Of a stretch of DNA of 64,000 bases, positions 8,737 to 17,785 are shown one piece after another. Under the pieces are notes generated by a model. That model made no database searches. It saw nothing but the letters and a program-made list of their open reading frames with translations, and was not told where the DNA came from. Both the position numbers and the translations under genes were made by a program. Where the stretch lies: assembly GCA_937870755.1 (NCBI GenBank), contig CALMZV010000019.1:24968-88967 (forward strand), in the 5' to 3' direction. How positions within the stretch are numbered: the first letter of the stretch is position 1; each line of letters opens with the position of its first letter. The DNA is from an uncultured Methylocystaceae bacterium. Its GTDB lineage: Bacteria; Pseudomonadota; Alphaproteobacteria; Rhizobiales; Beijerinckiaceae.

Positions 8737-11700
8737 ATGAAATCGGTCCTCATCGCCAACCGCGGCGAGATCGCCATTCGCATCGCGCGCGCCTGCGCCG
8801 ATCTCGGCCTGCGCAGCGTCGCGGTCTATGCGCGCGACGATGCGGCTTCGCTGCACGCCGCCAGGGCGGACGAGGCGATTGCGCTCGAAGGCTCCGGCGT
8901 CTCCGCCTATCTCGACGGCGAGGACGTGATCGCCGCCGCGCGCCGCGCGGGCTGCGACGCCATCCATCCCGGCTACGGGTTCCTGTCGGAGCGCGCCGAT
9001 TTCGCGCGCCGCGTCGCAGACTGCGGCCTCGTGTTCGTCGGCCCCTCGCCGGAGGCGCTTGCGCTGTTCGGCGACAAGGCGCGCGCGCGCGATCTGGCGG
9101 GCGAGGTCGGCGTGCCCGTGCCGCCCGGCCGCCAGCCGATCCGCACGGCGGCGGAGGCGGAGGAGTTTTTCGCCACGCTCGCGGGCGCGGCGATGATGGT
9201 GAAGGCGGCCGCCGGCGGCGGCGGGCGCGGCATACGCATCGTGCGCGCGCGCGCCGAGATCGCCGAGGCGGTGGAGCGCGCGCGTTCGGAGGCCGAGAAG
9301 GCGTTCGGCGACGGCGCGCTCTATGTCGAGCGACTGATCGAGAAGGCGCGTCACATCGAGGTGCAGGTGGCGGGCGACGCCTCCGGCGCGCTCGCGCATT
9401 TTTACGAGCGCGAATGTTCCGTGCAGCGCCGTCACCAGAAGATCGTGGAGATCGCGCCCGCCCCGCGCCTTGCGCCGCAGGTGCGCGCAAGGCTCTGCGA
9501 GGCCGCGCTCGCGCTGGCCGGGGCCGCGCGCTACCGCAATCTCGGCACGTTCGAATTCTTGGTCGAGGGCGGCGCGGCGGCCGAAGATCGGTTCTTCTTC
9601 ATCGAGGCCAATCCGCGCCTGCAGGTGGAGCACACGATCACGGAGGAGGCGCTCGGCGTCGATCTGGTGCAAACGCAACTGCGTCTCGCGGCGGGCGCGA
9701 GTCTGGCCGCGCTGGGCTTTGGCGCGGGCGCGCCCGCGCCGCGCCGCAGCGCCATCCAGTTGCGCATCAACTGCGAGCGGATCGAGCCGAACGGATCGGT
9801 CACGCCGACCGGCGGAATCGTGTCCGTGTTCGAACCCGGCGCGGGACCCGGCGTGCGTGTCGATTCCTACGCCTATGCCGGCTACCGCACGAGCGCGGCC
9901 TACGATTCGCTGATCGCCAAACTCGTCGTCCACGCGCCGGATTTCGAGCTGGCGCGCCGCAAGGCCGTTCATGCGCTCGACGAGTTCCGGCTCGAAGGGG
10001 TCGACACCAACGCCAATTTCCTGCGCGCGGTGCTCACCCATCCGGGGTTCGCCGACGGCGTGGCCACCACCGGCTTCGTCGACGCGCATGCGCGCGAACT
10101 GGCCGCGGCGGCCGAGGCGCCCGCGCGCAAGCTGTTCTTCGATGCGCCCGCCGCCGGCGGCCCCAGCGGCGCCCACCGCCATGTCGATGGCCCGCACGGA
10201 ACCGAACCCGTCGTCGCGCCGCTGCTCGGCACCATCGTGTCGATCGATGTGGCTGTGGGCGAGACAGTGCGCCCCGGCCAGACGCTGGCGGTGTTGGAAG
10301 CGATGAAGATGGAACATCTCGTCGTCGCCGAGCAGGGCGGCGTCGTGCGCGCGCTGGCGGGCGAAAAAGGCGCCACGCTGATGGCGGGCGAACCGATCCT
10401 GTTTGTCGAACCCTGCGACGACGTGGAGCAGCAGGCGCAGGAAAGCGAAACGGTCGATCTCGATTTCATTCGGCCCGACCTTGCCGAAATGCGCGCGCGG
10501 CACGCCTTCGGCCTCGACGAGAATCGCCCCGATGCGGTCGCGCGTCGCCGCAAGACCAACCATCGCACCGCGCGCGAAAACGTCGCGCAACTGACGGCGG
10601 GCGGTTCTTTCAACGAATACGGCGCGCTCATCATCGCCGCGCGTCGCGGCCGCGACACGGTCGAGAATCTCATCCGCACCACGTCCGGCGACGGCGTGGT
10701 GTCGGGCGTCGGCACGGTCAACGAGCAGTTGTTCGGGCCGGAGAAATCGCGTGCGCTGATCGTGGCCTACGACTACATGGTTCTGGCTGGCACGCAGGGC
10801 CATATGAATCACAAAAAGCAGGACCGCGTGTTCGAACTCGCCGAACAATGGCGCATGCCGGTCGTGCTGTTCGCGGAAGGCGGCGGCGGCCGGCCCGGCG
10901 ACACCGATGGCGTGGGTCTGACGGGGCTCGACGTGCCGACCTTTGGAACCTTCGCCAAACTGTCCGGCCTCGTGCCGGTTGTGGGCGTGGTGTCGGGCCG
11001 GTGTTTCGCCGGCAACGCCGCGTTGCTCGGCTGCTGCGACGTCATCATCGCCACGCGCGATTCCAACATCGGCATGGGCGGCCCGGCGATGATCGAGGGC
11101 GGCGGCCTCGGCGTCTACAGGCCCGAGGAGGTCGGCCCCGTCGGCGTCCAGGCGCCCAACGGCGTCATCGACGTTCTGGTGGAGGACGAGATCGAAGCGG
11201 TCGAAGCCGCGCGCAGGTATCTTTCCTACTTCCAGGGCGCGATCGCCGACTGGAGCGCCGCCGACCAGCGGCTGCTGCGCCGTGCGATTCCCGAGAACCG
11301 CCTGCGCGTCTACGACATTCGCGCCGTCATCGAGACGATGTGCGATGCCGACAGCGTGCTGGAGCTGCGGCGTGATTTCGGCGTGGGCATGATCACCGCG
11401 CTCGTGCGGATCGAGGGCAAGCCGTTCGGCCTCATCGCCAACAATTCGAAACATCTCGGCGGCGCGATCGACGCGGAGGCCGCCGACAAGGCCGCGCGCT
11501 TCATGCAACTGTGCGACGCGCACGGCCTGCCGATCGTCTCGCTCTGCGACACGCCCGGTTTCATGGTCGGGCCGGAGGCCGAGAAGAGCGCGCTCGTGCG
11601 GCGCGTCTGCCGCATGTTCGTGGTCGGCGCCGCGCTCACCGTGCCGTTCTTCACGGTGGTCCTGCGCAAGGGCTACGGGCTCGGCGCGCAATCGATGGCG

Positions 11701-12027
11701 CGCGGCGGGTTCCATTCCTCGTTCTTCACCGTCGCCTGGCCGACCGGCGAGTTCGGCGGCATGGGGCTCGAAGGGGCGGTTCGGCTGGGCTACCGCAAGG
11801 AGCTGGAGGCCATCGCCGATCTCGGCGAGCGGGACAGGAAGTTTCGCGAACTCGTGGACAAGATGTACGAGCACGGCAAGGCGCTCTCCATCGCCTCGGT
11901 CATGGAGATCGACGGGGTGATCGACCCGGTCGAGACGCGCGCGTGGATCCTGAAGGGGCTGGCTGCCGCCGGCGGACCGCCCGACCGGACGCGCCGCGAG
12001 AAACGCGGTTTCATCGATACGTGGTGA
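8737..12027 (+). CDS. Single-chain acyl-CoA carboxylase (LCC-type)
   Basis: 1096 residues in one chain that carries all activities normally split between subunits. Biotin carboxylase domain, about 1-445 (MKSVLIANRGEIAIRIARA; ATP-grasp AAAGGGGRGIR; FIEANPRLQVEH). Biotin carboxyl carrier domain, about 490-560, with the biotinylated lysine near residue 524 in LEAMKMEH. Carboxyltransferase N and C halves, about 580-1096 (GGSFNEYGALI; LCDTPGFMVGPEAEK). Length and order match the homohexameric long-chain acyl-CoA carboxylases described from Mycobacterium avium paratuberculosis and Rhodopseudomonas palustris, which accept a wide acyl-CoA range. The ATG at 8737 has GGAGG nine bases upstream; 8710 is an alternative. 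Cytoplasmic. Confidence 0.9.
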   Translation: MKSVLIANRGEIAIRIARACADLGLRSVAVYARDDAASLHAARADEAIALEGSGVSAYLDGEDVIAAARRAGCDAIHPGYGFLSERADFARRVADCGLVFVGPSPEALALFGDKARARDLAGEVGVPVPPGRQPIRTAAEAEEFFATLAGAAMMVKAAAGGGGRGIRIVRARAEIAEAVERARSEAEKAFGDGALYVERLIEKARHIEVQVAGDASGALAHFYERECSVQRRHQKIVEIAPAPRLAPQVRARLCEAALALAGAARYRNLGTFEFLVEGGAAAEDRFFFIEANPRLQVEHTITEEALGVDLVQTQLRLAAGASLAALGFGAGAPAPRRSAIQLRINCERIEPNGSVTPTGGIVSVFEPGAGPGVRVDSYAYAGYRTSAAYDSLIAKLVVHAPDFELARRKAVHALDEFRLEGVDTNANFLRAVLTHPGFADGVATTGFVDAHARELAAAAEAPARKLFFDAPAAGGPSGAHRHVDGPHGTEPVVAPLLGTIVSIDVAVGETVRPGQTLAVLEAMKMEHLVVAEQGGVVRALAGEKGATLMAGEPILFVEPCDDVEQQAQESETVDLDFIRPDLAEMRARHAFGLDENRPDAVARRRKTNHRTARENVAQLTAGGSFNEYGALIIAARRGRDTVENLIRTTSGDGVVSGVGTVNEQLFGPEKSRALIVAYDYMVLAGTQGHMNHKKQDRVFELAEQWRMPVVLFAEGGGGRPGDTDGVGLTGLDVPTFGTFAKLSGLVPVVGVVSGRCFAGNAALLGCCDVIIATRDSNIGMGGPAMIEGGGLGVYRPEEVGPVGVQAPNGVIDVLVEDEIEAVEAARRYLSYFQGAIADWSAADQRLLRRAIPENRLRVYDIRAVIETMCDADSVLELRRDFGVGMITALVRIEGKPFGLIANNSKHLGGAIDAEAADKAARFMQLCDAHGLPIVSLCDTPGFMVGPEAEKSALVRRVCRMFVVGAALTVPFFTVVLRKGYGLGAQSMARGGFHSSFFTVAWPTGEFGGMGLEGAVRLGYRKELEAIADLGERDRKFRELVDKMYEHGKALSIASVMEIDGVIDPVETRAWILKGLAAAGGPPDRTRREKRGFIDTW

Positions 12028-12048
12028 TTTGTTCCAATCGGTAAATAA

Positions 12049-12975
12049 TCACTGCGCCTTCAGCACCACCCGGCATTCGGCCGGCAGCGAGGCCATCGTC
12101 ATCGGCGGCTTCGGCTTGCCGGGCGGCCGGGGCTTGGGGTGCAGCACGGCGTCCGAGAACCACCAGTCGAGCTGGTCGCATCCGTCGCCCGGCGGCACGG
12201 GATCCTGCCCCGCGCACGCTTCCCCCCCGCCGGGGCAGAACACGCGCACGTGGAAATGGTAATTGTGCCCGAACATCGGGCGCACCTTGTTGAGCCAGCC
12301 ACGGTCGCCGCCGGCCTCGCGGCACAGCGCCTTCTTGATGGCGGCGTTGACGAAAATGCGCTGCACCTGCCCGTCCTTGGCGGCGGCGCGGATGACGGCG
12401 GCGTGGTCGGGCGTCCACACGCGCGCGTCCACGTCCAGCCTGTCGGCGCGCACCATGTCGGTCGCCGACATCTCCTCGCGTTCGACGCGGGACAGTTCGC
12501 GCCGCGGCATGGGGGTCAGCCAGATGTCGGCGTCGAGCCCGATCTGGTGCGAGGCGTGCCCGGTCAGCATCGGCCCGCCGCGCGGCTGCGAGATGTCGCC
12601 CACCAGCAGACCCGGCCAGTTGGACACGCGCGGTACGGTCCTGGCGAATTTTTCGAGAAAGGCGATGAGGTTGGGATGGCCCCAGTTGCGGTTGCGCGAC
12701 AGGCGCATCACCTGCCACGCCGGCCCGTTGATCGGCAGCGCCTCGCCGCCCGCAAGGCATCCGCGCGAATAGAAGCCGATCGCGCGCGCCTCGAGATCGG
12801 CCGGCGTCGCCTTGCGGCCGAACAATTCCTTGGCGGGCGTGCCGGGGCTGTCGGGATTGGCGAGCGCGGGCAAGGGTTTGGGGTTGATCGAGCCCTTGTC
12901 CTGCGCATGGGCGGGCGCGCCCGCGCTGAAAGCGATCGCGACCGCAAACAAGAGGACCGGCGCGTGTCTCATCAT
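12049..12975 (-). CDS. mepA: Penicillin-insensitive murein endopeptidase
   Basis: 308 residues with a signal peptide (about 1-26, ending APAHA-Q), so a periplasmic enzyme. MepA is a LAS-family zinc metallopeptidase that cuts D-Ala-DAP (and in part DAP-DAP) crosslinks of peptidoglycan. Zinc ligands are visible: H and D in GHASHQIGLDADIWLTPM, and the H of NYHFHVRVFCP. Conserved cysteines (GCLAGGE, FCPGG, GDGCDQLDWW) fit the family disulfides. Two consecutive ATGs (12975, 12972) and another at 12984 make the start uncertain by a few residues. It is divergent from an L,D-transpeptidase gene, another peptidoglycan crosslink enzyme. Confidence 0.92.
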   Translation of the reverse strand: MMRHAPVLLFAVAIAFSAGAPAHAQDKGSINPKPLPALANPDSPGTPAKELFGRKATPADLEARAIGFYSRGCLAGGEALPINGPAWQVMRLSRNRNWGHPNLIAFLEKFARTVPRVSNWPGLLVGDISQPRGGPMLTGHASHQIGLDADIWLTPMPRRELSRVEREEMSATDMVRADRLDVDARVWTPDHAAVIRAAAKDGQVQRIFVNAAIKKALCREAGGDRGWLNKVRPMFGHNYHFHVRVFCPGGGEACAGQDPVPPGDGCDQLDWWFSDAVLHPKPRPPGKPKPPMTMASLPAECRVVLKAQ

Positions 12976-13052
12976 GCGTTCCATCCGGGCGATTCGCGCA
13001 TCGCCGTCAACCTTACGCGCGATTTCGAGATTGCAACATGCGCCCGGTTGCG

Positions 13053-13076
13053 GAAACATGCCGGCTTCCATGTTTC
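13053..13076. promoter_or_regulatory. Inverted repeat in the mepA / L,D-transpeptidase divergent gap
   Basis: GAAACATG (13053-13060) and CATGTTTC (13069-13076) form a perfect 8-base inverted repeat with an 8-base spacer, 31 bases before the transpeptidase start. It could be an operator for the divergent pair or a 5'-UTR hairpin. No regulator can be named. Confidence 0.35.
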
Positions 13077-13107
13077 GTTTGCGGCGTCGCGTTTGCGGGG
13101 GTGTGTC

Positions 13108-13713
13108 ATGAAGCGATTGTTGTTCGCCGTTCTGGCGATGGTCGGTCTTCTTGCCGTCCAGGGCGCCGCCAGCGCCAAGGTGCGCATTCACATCGATCTG
13201 TCCAGCCAGCGCATGGCGGTGCAATCGTCGAGCGGCTCTTACGTGTGGCCGGTGTCGACGGCGCGCTCGGGCTACGTCACCCCGCGCGGGTCCTATGCGC
13301 CCACCATGCTCAAGCGCATGCATTATTCCCGCAAGTATCAGATGTCGCCCATGCCGCATTCGATCTTCTTCCGCGGCGGCTACGCCATCCACGGCAGCTA
13401 CGCGACCGGTGCGCTCGGCCGCCCGGCCTCGCACGGTTGCGTGCGGCTTGCGCCGGGCAACGCGGCGAGACTGTTCCAGATGGTCCAGCGCGAAGGCGCC
13501 TCCATCTCCATCACCGGCTCGCCGCCCGGCCGCACCATGTTCGCCAAGGCCCAGTCCAAGCACAAGGTTCACTATGCGGGCCACCGCGCCAAGGCCAAGG
13601 CGCATTACGCCAAGCGCGGCGGCTATGCGCCGACGGCCTACGCGCCGGTCCAGCGCGCTCCCTCGGTCAAATACTGGCAGCAGAATCCCGGCGGCTTCTG
13701 GCGATTGTTCTAG
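13108..13713 (+). CDS. L,D-transpeptidase (YkuD domain)
   Basis: 201 residues: signal peptide (about 1-23, AASA-K), a catalytic YkuD domain (about 24-140) and a basic, Tyr/Ala/Lys-rich tail. The active-site block IHGSYATGALGRPASHGCVRL has the His and the nucleophile Cys near residue 111. Such enzymes form 3-3 peptidoglycan crosslinks or attach proteins to peptidoglycan in the periplasm. The AHYAKRGGYAPTAYAPVQ tail is not catalytic and may bind the wall. Its TAG stop shares the CTAG at 13710-13713 with the convergent DUF1190 gene. Confidence 0.9.
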   Translation: MKRLLFAVLAMVGLLAVQGAASAKVRIHIDLSSQRMAVQSSSGSYVWPVSTARSGYVTPRGSYAPTMLKRMHYSRKYQMSPMPHSIFFRGGYAIHGSYATGALGRPASHGCVRLAPGNAARLFQMVQREGASISITGSPPGRTMFAKAQSKHKVHYAGHRAKAKAHYAKRGGYAPTAYAPVQRAPSVKYWQQNPGGFWRLF

Positions 13714-14330
13714 TTGCGCCGGCGTCGCGGGGCGGGCGCGCAGGCCGGCTGGGCGCCGTCTTTCGCGCCGGGCTCGATATAGGCGTTGCAGTCGAAATGG
13801 GGATCGATCGGCGGCGCGGGCGGCATCGGCTGCTTTTCGCCCACCGGGTCCGGCACGCCGAACGTCGGCCCCGCGGCCTTCGTCTGGCCTCCGCCCGAAG
13901 CGGCCGGCCGGACCGCGCGCGGGTCGATCGACGTGGACCGCCGCAGCGCCGTGCGGCTCGAGAACGTCAACCCCCGGGCCAGCGGCGTCGTGGTCACATC
14001 CTGCGCGCCGCGCATGACGATTCGAAACCCGTCCTGGCGCGGGGTGAACGCCACGCCCCCGCGCAGCGAGATCGCGCAGGGCCCGCCCAGCGTCCGCTCG
14101 CAGGCCGCGCGCGTGGGGAACCGCGGCGCCTTTTCCTCGAACTCGGCCGCCGCGTTCGCCGCGGCGTGCGCGCAGATGTCGGGAGCGATCCTGCCGCTCG
14201 TCGCGCAGGCCTGCGCCGAATAGAAGTGGAGGGTGGTCGCCGCGGGACCTGCGGCGGCCTCGGTCGCGAGCGCGAGCGCGCTTGCGAGCGGCGCGAGGCG
14301 GCGCGCGCCGAACGGGAAGGGGAGTTTCAA
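13710..14330 (-). CDS. DUF1190 (YgiB-like) protein
   Basis: 206 residues. The segment FYSAQACATSGRIAPDIC followed by AAARCEFEEKAPRF-like sequence (EFEEKAPRFPTRAACERTLG) matches the Cys-containing pattern of DUF1190/YgiB proteins, whose function is unknown. The N-terminus is a hydrophobic Ala/Leu stretch ending TEAAAG, a likely signal peptide. A proline-rich tail contains a second Cys pair (FDCNAYIEP, QPACAP). The start is uncertain: no ATG is near, and TTG at 14330 (LKLPFPFG) gives the best signal-peptide start. It is divergent from the polysaccharide export gene across 138 bases. Confidence 0.62.
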   Translation of the reverse strand: MKLPFPFGARRLAPLASALALATEAAAGPAATTLHFYSAQACATSGRIAPDICAHAAANAAAEFEEKAPRFPTRAACERTLGGPCAISLRGGVAFTPRQDGFRIVMRGAQDVTTTPLARGLTFSSRTALRRSTSIDPRAVRPAASGGGQTKAAGPTFGVPDPVGEKQPMPPAPPIDPHFDCNAYIEPGAKDGAQPACAPAPRRRRN

Positions 14331-14468
14331 GGCGGTTCGTTCCGGGCTCCGCGGCGACCGCCCACATTGGCCGGCCGGCGCAAATCTGCGATGGTATGCA
14401 TAGGACAGAAGTTGATTTTTCGGACGTGATTTTTTCTGGCATGGCCAGGCGGACCGCGTGAGGATCGT
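14331..14468. promoter_or_regulatory. Divergent intergenic region at the head of the polysaccharide locus
   Basis: 138 relatively AT-rich bases between the DUF1190 gene and the wza-like gene. It contains a TATGCATA palindrome (14395-14402) and T-runs at 14415-14420 and 14431-14435. TTGATT at 14412-14417 could be a -35 box but lacks a good -10. This is the most likely place for the main promoter of the locus. Confidence 0.35.
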
Positions 14469-15056
14469 ATGGCGTCTGCAAAGTTCGGTTTTTTTGCGCT
14501 TTTTGTTGGCGGCGGCCTGGCGGGCTGCATGGGCGTTCCGACCGAGGGGCCGGTTTCGGTCGCCGAACAGCAGGCGCTGATCGCGCAGGCTGCGACCACG
14601 GCGCCCAAGCTGCAACCGGGCGAGAAGATCAAGGTGACCGTGTTCGGCGAGGATCGGCTTTCGGGCGAATACGAGATCGACCCGGCCGGCTTCGTGTCGC
14701 TGCCGCTGGCCGGAACGGTGCGCGCGGCGGGCCTTTCCAAGCCGCAACTGGAACAGGAACTGTCGCGCAAGTTCCGCGGGGAATATCTGCGCAACCCGAA
14801 AGTGACCGTCGACGTGGCGAGTTTTCGCCCGTTCTACATCCTCGGCGAGGTGGGAAAGCCGGGCGAATATGCCTTCAAGAGCGGTCTCAACGTCATGAGC
14901 GCCATCGCGCTCGCCGGAGGCTCCACCTATCGCGCCAGCCGCTCGAAAGTGCTCATCCAGCACGCCGGTCAGAGCGGGTTCAAGGAATATCCCCTGGCGC
15001 CGAACATTCCGGTGCAGCCCGGCGACCTGATTCGCTTGCCAGAGCGCTACTTTTAA
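14469..15056 (+). CDS. Polysaccharide export lipoprotein, short Wza/OPX type
   Basis: 195 residues with a lipoprotein signal: hydrophobic segment, then GGGLAGC, with lipidated Cys near residue 20. A Poly_export domain follows (LQPGEKIKVTVFGEDRLSGEYEIDPAGFVSLPLAG, given here only as a location at about 47-82), then one SLBB-type repeat (FYILGEVGKPGEYAFKSG). This is shorter than E. coli Wza and lacks its C-terminal outer-membrane helix, as in OPX-C-type exporters that use a separate barrel. The next gene encodes such a barrel. GAGGAT precedes the ATG. It opens the export operon. Confidence 0.88.
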   Translation: MASAKFGFFALFVGGGLAGCMGVPTEGPVSVAEQQALIAQAATTAPKLQPGEKIKVTVFGEDRLSGEYEIDPAGFVSLPLAGTVRAAGLSKPQLEQELSRKFRGEYLRNPKVTVDVASFRPFYILGEVGKPGEYAFKSGLNVMSAIALAGGSTYRASRSKVLIQHAGQSGFKEYPLAPNIPVQPGDLIRLPERYF

Positions 15057-15154
15057 GTTCTGGTGACGCTAGGGAAGAATCGGTAGGCATCGGGTTCGAG
15101 TGCGGCTGAAACGCGGTTGGTGATCATTTCCGTTCGTTCTTTCAGGGCCTTTCG

Positions 15155-16615
15155 ATGAGAAAGCCCAAACCGAATTTGGCGTGCGTGCGTCCCGGTCTCG
15201 GCCGGGCGTTTTCGTGCGCCCTGTTTTTGGGCGCGTGTTTCCTCGTCTCGCCCGCGCGGGCGCAGGATTTGCGGCCTTCCCAGTCGGCGCTCGAGGCGCT
15301 CTCGCCCGTCACCGGCGTCAATCGCGAAGAGGGCATGGCGGTCGCCGACTGGATGGTCTACCCCTCGCTATTCGTCGGCGGCGTGTTCAACGACAACATC
15401 TACGCGGTTGCGACGCATCGTCGCGTGGGCGCGGGGCTGCGCCTGCGACCGGCGCTGGAGGCCAACCGCGACGCGGGCCTGCATCGCAGCTCCATCTATT
15501 TCTCCGCCGACATGCAGTTCTATCCCGGCGTCAACGGGCGATGGCGTTATGCGCCGACGCTGACGCGCGAGCACGACCCCACCAGCATTTCCGCGCGCGC
15601 GGGCGCCATTCACGTGTGGACGCCCATGCCGGACCTCAAGGTGACCGTCTCGGGCGATTACACGCGGCAGGCCGGCCTGTTCGGATCGAGTTTCGGGGCG
15701 GCCGCCCCGCTCGTCTACGTGACCGGCGGCGCGCCGGTCGGCGGCGCGCACCGGTTCTCCAACCAGTTCACCGGTCATGTCTCGGTCGAGAAGGAAATCA
15801 CCGATCGCTTGTTCGTGCGCGGCGCCGCGACGGCTCAGTACATTCTCTACGATCGACGGCCTTCTGATTCGTTCGGCGGATTGCCGGGCGTCGGCTTCAA
15901 CGGCTTTAACGCCAGCAGCGATGCGCAGAGCGGCGTGAACGTGACGGGATCGCTACGCGCGGGCTACTGGATCACGCCGCAGCTGTACGCCTTCGTCGAG
16001 CCGGCCGCGGAGGCGCGCCGCTACCGCACCGCGCTCTACGACACCAACGGCTATCGCATCCTGGCGGGCGTCGGGTCCGATCTCATCAGCCTGTTCCGCG
16101 GCGAGATTCACGCCGGCTGGCAGCGTCAGTCGAGCGTGCGCGGCGCCTTCGCCGGCGCCGCCAGTCCGACGGTGGGCGCGCGGCTGTTCTACTACCCGAC
16201 CCAATATCTCACCCTGTCGGCGACCGTCGACCATACCCTGACCTCGGCCGGCGCGCCGGTCGGCAATTTCGGCGCGGCGGCGACGGGCGCGCTGTCGCCA
16301 TGGCTCGCCTCCGCCGGCGGACGCACGCTGCAGATGCGGGCGCAGGTCGATTACGCGTTCTCGCCAGACTGGTCAGCGTTCGCGCGCGCCGGCTACGGGC
16401 AGACGCGATGGTCGCAATGGGGTCGGCGCGATGTCGCATGGTCCGCCGGCGCCGGCATGAGCTACAGTTTCTGGCGCAACGTCGCCCTGACGCTCGAATA
16501 TCAGGTCACGCGCACCGCGAGCGGCAATGTCTGGCTCGCCAGCCTGTGGGGCGCGGGCGCGGCCGCCGGATACGTGCAGAACATTGCGTCCGTCGGCCTT
16601 ACGTATCGGTATTGA
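15155..16615 (+). CDS. Outer-membrane beta-barrel protein of the polysaccharide locus
   Basis: 486 residues. Signal peptide about 1-36 (ending SPARA-Q), then alternating amphipathic strands and a terminal YVQNIASVGLTYRY ending in an aromatic residue, a normal outer-membrane insertion signal. It resembles the BBP2-type barrels encoded next to short Wza-like lipoproteins. It probably supplies the outer-membrane passage for the polymer together with the upstream lipoprotein. The role is inferred from context and fold signs only. Confidence 0.75.
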   Translation: MRKPKPNLACVRPGLGRAFSCALFLGACFLVSPARAQDLRPSQSALEALSPVTGVNREEGMAVADWMVYPSLFVGGVFNDNIYAVATHRRVGAGLRLRPALEANRDAGLHRSSIYFSADMQFYPGVNGRWRYAPTLTREHDPTSISARAGAIHVWTPMPDLKVTVSGDYTRQAGLFGSSFGAAAPLVYVTGGAPVGGAHRFSNQFTGHVSVEKEITDRLFVRGAATAQYILYDRRPSDSFGGLPGVGFNGFNASSDAQSGVNVTGSLRAGYWITPQLYAFVEPAAEARRYRTALYDTNGYRILAGVGSDLISLFRGEIHAGWQRQSSVRGAFAGAASPTVGARLFYYPTQYLTLSATVDHTLTSAGAPVGNFGAAATGALSPWLASAGGRTLQMRAQVDYAFSPDWSAFARAGYGQTRWSQWGRRDVAWSAGAGMSYSFWRNVALTLEYQVTRTASGNVWLASLWGAGAAAGYVQNIASVGLTYRY

Positions 16616-16638
16616 GATCGCGACCCGGAGCCGCCCAC

Positions 16639-17163
16639 ATGAAGCATCTTGCGATCGCCATGTCCGGATTGTTGATCGCGTTCGGCGCGACGGCGGCCCC
16701 GCTCGAACATCCGCGCTTCGGGCGCACGCCCCATCCCCAAGCCTGCCCCCAGAAGCAGCCGGGGCTGATCGCGGCCACCGACATGCCGCGTCTGCTGGGC
16801 GCCTATCCCAACGGCGGCGAGGGGCTGACCGGCGAGGTGGAAAACCTGCTCGAACGCGATTCCGCCGACGCCATCGCGATCGTGCAGGCGGCGCGCCGCG
16901 CCAACGAGGAGCAGAAGGCCGCGATCGCGCTGGCCTTCCTGCGCGCGTTGCGCGTGGCGCAGGTGTGCGATCGGGACGGCGCGCGGGCGTTGCGCGCCGC
17001 CTTGCGCGCGGCCGACCCGACGCTCGCGGCCATCTTCGCCGCGCTCGAGGCGCAATATCGCGCCGAGGCTGGGCTACGCGGCGATTCCATGTTCTATCCC
17101 GGCGCGGCCGGCGGCTTCGCCACGGGATCCGGCGGCTCCGCTCGGCCGATCAGCCAGTATTGA
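16639..17163 (+). CDS. Hypothetical exported protein
   Basis: 174 residues with a signal peptide (about 1-19, GATAA-P). I do not recognise the family. The mature part has two cysteines (PQACPQKQPG and AQVCDRDGA), a helical middle with AIAIVQAARRANEEQKAAIA, and a Gly/Ser-rich end. It lies 23 bases after the barrel gene and 31 bases before the NusG-like gene in the same direction, so it is probably a periplasmic accessory of polymer export. Confidence 0.6.
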   Translation: MKHLAIAMSGLLIAFGATAAPLEHPRFGRTPHPQACPQKQPGLIAATDMPRLLGAYPNGGEGLTGEVENLLERDSADAIAIVQAARRANEEQKAAIALAFLRALRVAQVCDRDGARALRAALRAADPTLAAIFAALEAQYRAEAGLRGDSMFYPGAAGGFATGSGGSARPISQY

Positions 17164-17194
17164 TCCGGCGCGGCGGCTCTGGGCGGTGGGTTGG

Positions 17195-17749
17195 ATGACA
17201 GGCGTGTGTGTCGAACAAGCGAGACGTCCGACCGCGCGCGCGCCGCTTGCGACGGGCGAGCGATGGTATGTCGTGCAGACGCAGCCGCGGCGCGAACAGG
17301 GCGCGGCCGCCCAGCTCGAGGCGCAGGGCTTCCGCGTTTTCCTGCCCATGTCGTTTCGCACCATCCGCCATGCGCGCAAACTGCGCAGCGTGAAGGCGCC
17401 GAGCTTTCCGGGATATCTGTTCGTGGCGCTCGATCTCGGGCGCGATCGCTGGCGCTCGGTCAACGGCACGTTCGGCGTTGCGCGCCTCGTCATGGGCGAG
17501 GAGGCGCCGGTCCCGGCGCCGCGCGGCGTCGTCGAAAGCCTGGTCGATCTCGTGGATGAAAACGGCGTGGCGCGGTTCGACCGGGACCTGAACGAAGGTC
17601 AGGCCGTGCGCGTGACGTGCGGGCCGCTCGCGTCCGCGGTCGGCCGGCTCATACGCAGCGAACCGGGCGAGCGCGTCTGCGTCCTGCTCGAAATCATGGG
17701 CGGCGAGGTCCGCGCCACGCTCAATCGATCGGCGCTCGCAGCCGCCTAG
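17195..17749 (+). CDS. NusG/RfaH-like specialised antiterminator
   Basis: 184 residues. NGN domain at about 22-110 (RWYVVQTQPRREQGAAAQLE, SFPGYLFVALDL) and a KOW-type C-terminal domain (about 130-180). NusG paralogues of the RfaH/UpxY/LoaP type at the head of polysaccharide operons keep RNA polymerase from terminating in very long transcripts. Here more than 30 kb of co-directional, overlapping genes follows, which supports that role. The ATG at 17195 was chosen over a GTG at 17186. A housekeeping nusG would sit next to secE and ribosomal-protein genes, and none are here. Confidence 0.85.
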   Translation: MTGVCVEQARRPTARAPLATGERWYVVQTQPRREQGAAAQLEAQGFRVFLPMSFRTIRHARKLRSVKAPSFPGYLFVALDLGRDRWRSVNGTFGVARLVMGEEAPVPAPRGVVESLVDLVDENGVARFDRDLNEGQAVRVTCGPLASAVGRLIRSEPGERVCVLLEIMGGEVRATLNRSALAAA

Positions 17750-17785
17750 ACCGCGCGCGCCGATCCCTTCCGATTGTCCTGACGG

